This document shows, piece by piece, positions 33,153 to 34,171 of a stretch of DNA of 34,171 nt (positions are counted from its first letter, which is position 1; each line of letters opens with the position of its first letter). Position numbers and translations under genes: made by a program. The notes below the pieces were generated by a model. That model searched no databases, was not told the DNA's origin, and worked only from the letters and a program-made list of their open reading frames with translations. The stretch is from a virus. Where the stretch lies: the IMG/VR virus record IMGVR_UViG_3300010354_000291, positions 1-34,171 of that record; one strand, written 5' to 3'.

Positions 33153-33914
33153 ATGAGAATAGCCATTGTGGGAGATAGTTGGGCTGACCCTGGATTGTTT
33201 GATCATCTAGATTCCATACCCTGCAAGGGCTATAGCAAGCAGGGTCATATTGATGGTAGACTGCGAGCCAGAGGCTACACCGTGGGCAACTTCAGCCGCT
33301 GCGGAGCCAGTAATCTCCACACATGGCGGCAGTTTGCACAAGCAGCAAGAGAACCCTGGGATTGGATCATTTGGTTCCACACTGAGCTGGCCAGAGACTG
33401 GAATTGGCCTGACATGGCCGCACCACACTGTGCTCTGCGCTGCACTTTTGCTGCGGATCTCAAACCCAGTTATCAAGCTTGGAGCTATCAGGCCAGCATT
33501 GATCATGCTGCACTCACAGTCTACAGTGAAATTGCTGCTGTATTGGCTCTACACCCCCGCAGCAAGCTCATGGTCATAGAAGGGCAGAGCGTGTGCCTAG
33601 AACCTCAATTCTCACAGTGGATCACACCTCACTATTGGCTAAGAGATTGGCGCAGTGAGCTAGTGGGTCGCAAGCTGCCTGCTTCACAGCTTATCACAAC
33701 TCTCAGCAGCAGCCGCGGTTGGTGCAGGGATGGCCTGTTCTTTGATCGCTGTATAGACGGCCACGAGCTGCAGTTTAGGTTGCTGGCCGCTGTGGAAGAG
33801 AATCTCACTGCCATGGCCAGCTCAGAGTGGTTTGTGGATCGTGCGCATCCCGGAGACAGGGCCTATGCAGCTCTGTTTGATCGCATTGAGCCCATTTTAG
33901 AGGGCTTGGTGTAA
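33153..33914 (+). CDS. SGNH/GDSL-type hydrolase
   Basis: 253 residues. MRIAIVGDSWADPG carries block I GDSW with the nucleophile S9. FSRCGASNLHTW suits the Gly/Asn blocks (Gly-x-Asn), DWIIWFHTELA a further conserved stretch, and WFVDRAHPGDRAY the C-terminal D229-x-x-H232 dyad. So nucleophile and dyad are visible. Likely an esterase or deacylase acting on glycans or virion substrates. The TAA stop lies in a late-type TAAATA element. Its relation to the 4856 protein is only fold-level. Confidence 0.75.
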   Translation: MRIAIVGDSWADPGLFDHLDSIPCKGYSKQGHIDGRLRARGYTVGNFSRCGASNLHTWRQFAQAAREPWDWIIWFHTELARDWNWPDMAAPHCALRCTFAADLKPSYQAWSYQASIDHAALTVYSEIAAVLALHPRSKLMVIEGQSVCLEPQFSQWITPHYWLRDWRSELVGRKLPASQLITTLSSSRGWCRDGLFFDRCIDGHELQFRLLAAVEENLTAMASSEWFVDRAHPGDRAYAALFDRIEPILEGLV

Positions 33915-33917
33915 ATA
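33910..33917 (+). promoter_or_regulatory. Late-promoter-like element overlapping a stop codon
   Basis: TGTAAATA, with TAA as stop of the SGNH gene. Unlike most others it leaves a leader with AAAGGAG before the ATG at 33948. Confidence 0.45.
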
Positions 33918-33947
33918 GCAGTAAACCCAAACCAAAGGAGATCTACA

Positions 33948-34171
33948 ATGGGAATCAAAATGCCAAAAGTCAAAGTGCCCAAGGTCAAAATGCCCAGCAC
34001 CAAAGATATTGATAATGCGTTCAAGGACGCAGGTAAGGCCATCACAGACACTGCCAAGGACGCAGGCAAGGCTGTGGAAGACACTGCCAAAGATGTGGCC
34101 AAGGAAGCAGAAAAGACTGCCTATGGAATTGAAAAGGCCGCAACAGATGTCTACAAGGACGCTGCAAAGGC
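33948..34171 (+). CDS. Amphipathic repeat protein (LEA-like), truncated at window end
   Basis: About 74 codons before the window ends. The start MGIKMPKVKVPKVKMPS is built of K-x-P repeats; then KDAGKAI, TDTAKDAGKAVEDTAKDV and KEAEKTAYGIEKAA show roughly 11-residue repeats of Lys, Asp, Ala, as in LEA or apolipoprotein-like amphipathic helices. AAAGGAG lies before the ATG. It may be a virion or envelope-associated protein. Role unknown. Confidence 0.65.
   Translation, partial: MGIKMPKVKVPKVKMPSTKDIDNAFKDAGKAITDTAKDAGKAVEDTAKDVAKEAEKTAYGIEKAATDVYKDAAK

Overview
The window looks like part of a T4-like (tevenvirus-type) myovirus genome, probably from an environmental phage of a Gram-negative host. 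The evidence is a gp61-type primase next to a gp41-type helicase, a probable gp62-type clamp-loader subunit, T4-style late promoters (NNTAAATA), a glycine-rich T4-like fibre/adhesin protein, two phage tRNAs and a long array of tiny early genes behind near-consensus sigma-70 promoters. ADP-heptose genes, a lipoprotein and an AlgH/YqgE-like protein fit a Gram-negative host. No host can be named from sequence alone.

Layout. (1) 1-5.7 kb, plus strand, AT-rich: a tightly overlapping operon with small proteins, a probable gp62, a zinc-finger protein, an ADP-heptose module (cupin, HldD, and HldE split into two genes), a condensed DnaE-like protein and an SGNH-like protein. (2) 5.7-9.4 kb: a divergent pair under a late promoter, then primase and helicase. 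(3) 9.4-17.2 kb: AlgH/YqgE-like protein, nucleotidyltransferase, deoxyribonucleotidase, GT2 glycosyltransferase with TPR-like tail, small membrane proteins and a lipoprotein, a strong terminator, fibre-like proteins, then a short minus-strand block with a second glycosyltransferase-like gene. (4) 17.24-17.57 kb: convergent gene-free region. (5) 17.6-30.3 kb, minus strand, GC-richer: about 41 small early genes in many short transcription units. Each unit has a sigma-70 promoter, a conserved leader ending in a Shine-Dalgarno, and often a terminator whose T-run abuts the next -35 box. An AAA+ ATPase and tRNA-Lys lie here. (6) 30.3-31.5 kb: mostly gene-free, with a rightward promoter, a cluster of DnaA-box-like repeats and tRNA-Met. 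(7) 31.5-34.2 kb: a GIY-YIG-like protein, small membrane proteins, a second SGNH-like protein and the start of an amphipathic repeat protein.

How it fits together. Host RNA polymerase would read the minus-strand early array at once. Late genes carry TAAATA elements, many only 5-7 nt before an ATG without Shine-Dalgarno, which suggests leaderless late mRNAs. The most unusual items are the roughly 187-residue DnaE-like protein that keeps the catalytic aspartates, the phage ADP-heptose module, the leaderless-late-promoter pattern, late promoters and -35 boxes built on stop codons, and the DnaA-box-like cluster. Several genes shorter than 60 codons were found by reading the strand directly (19-52 aa).
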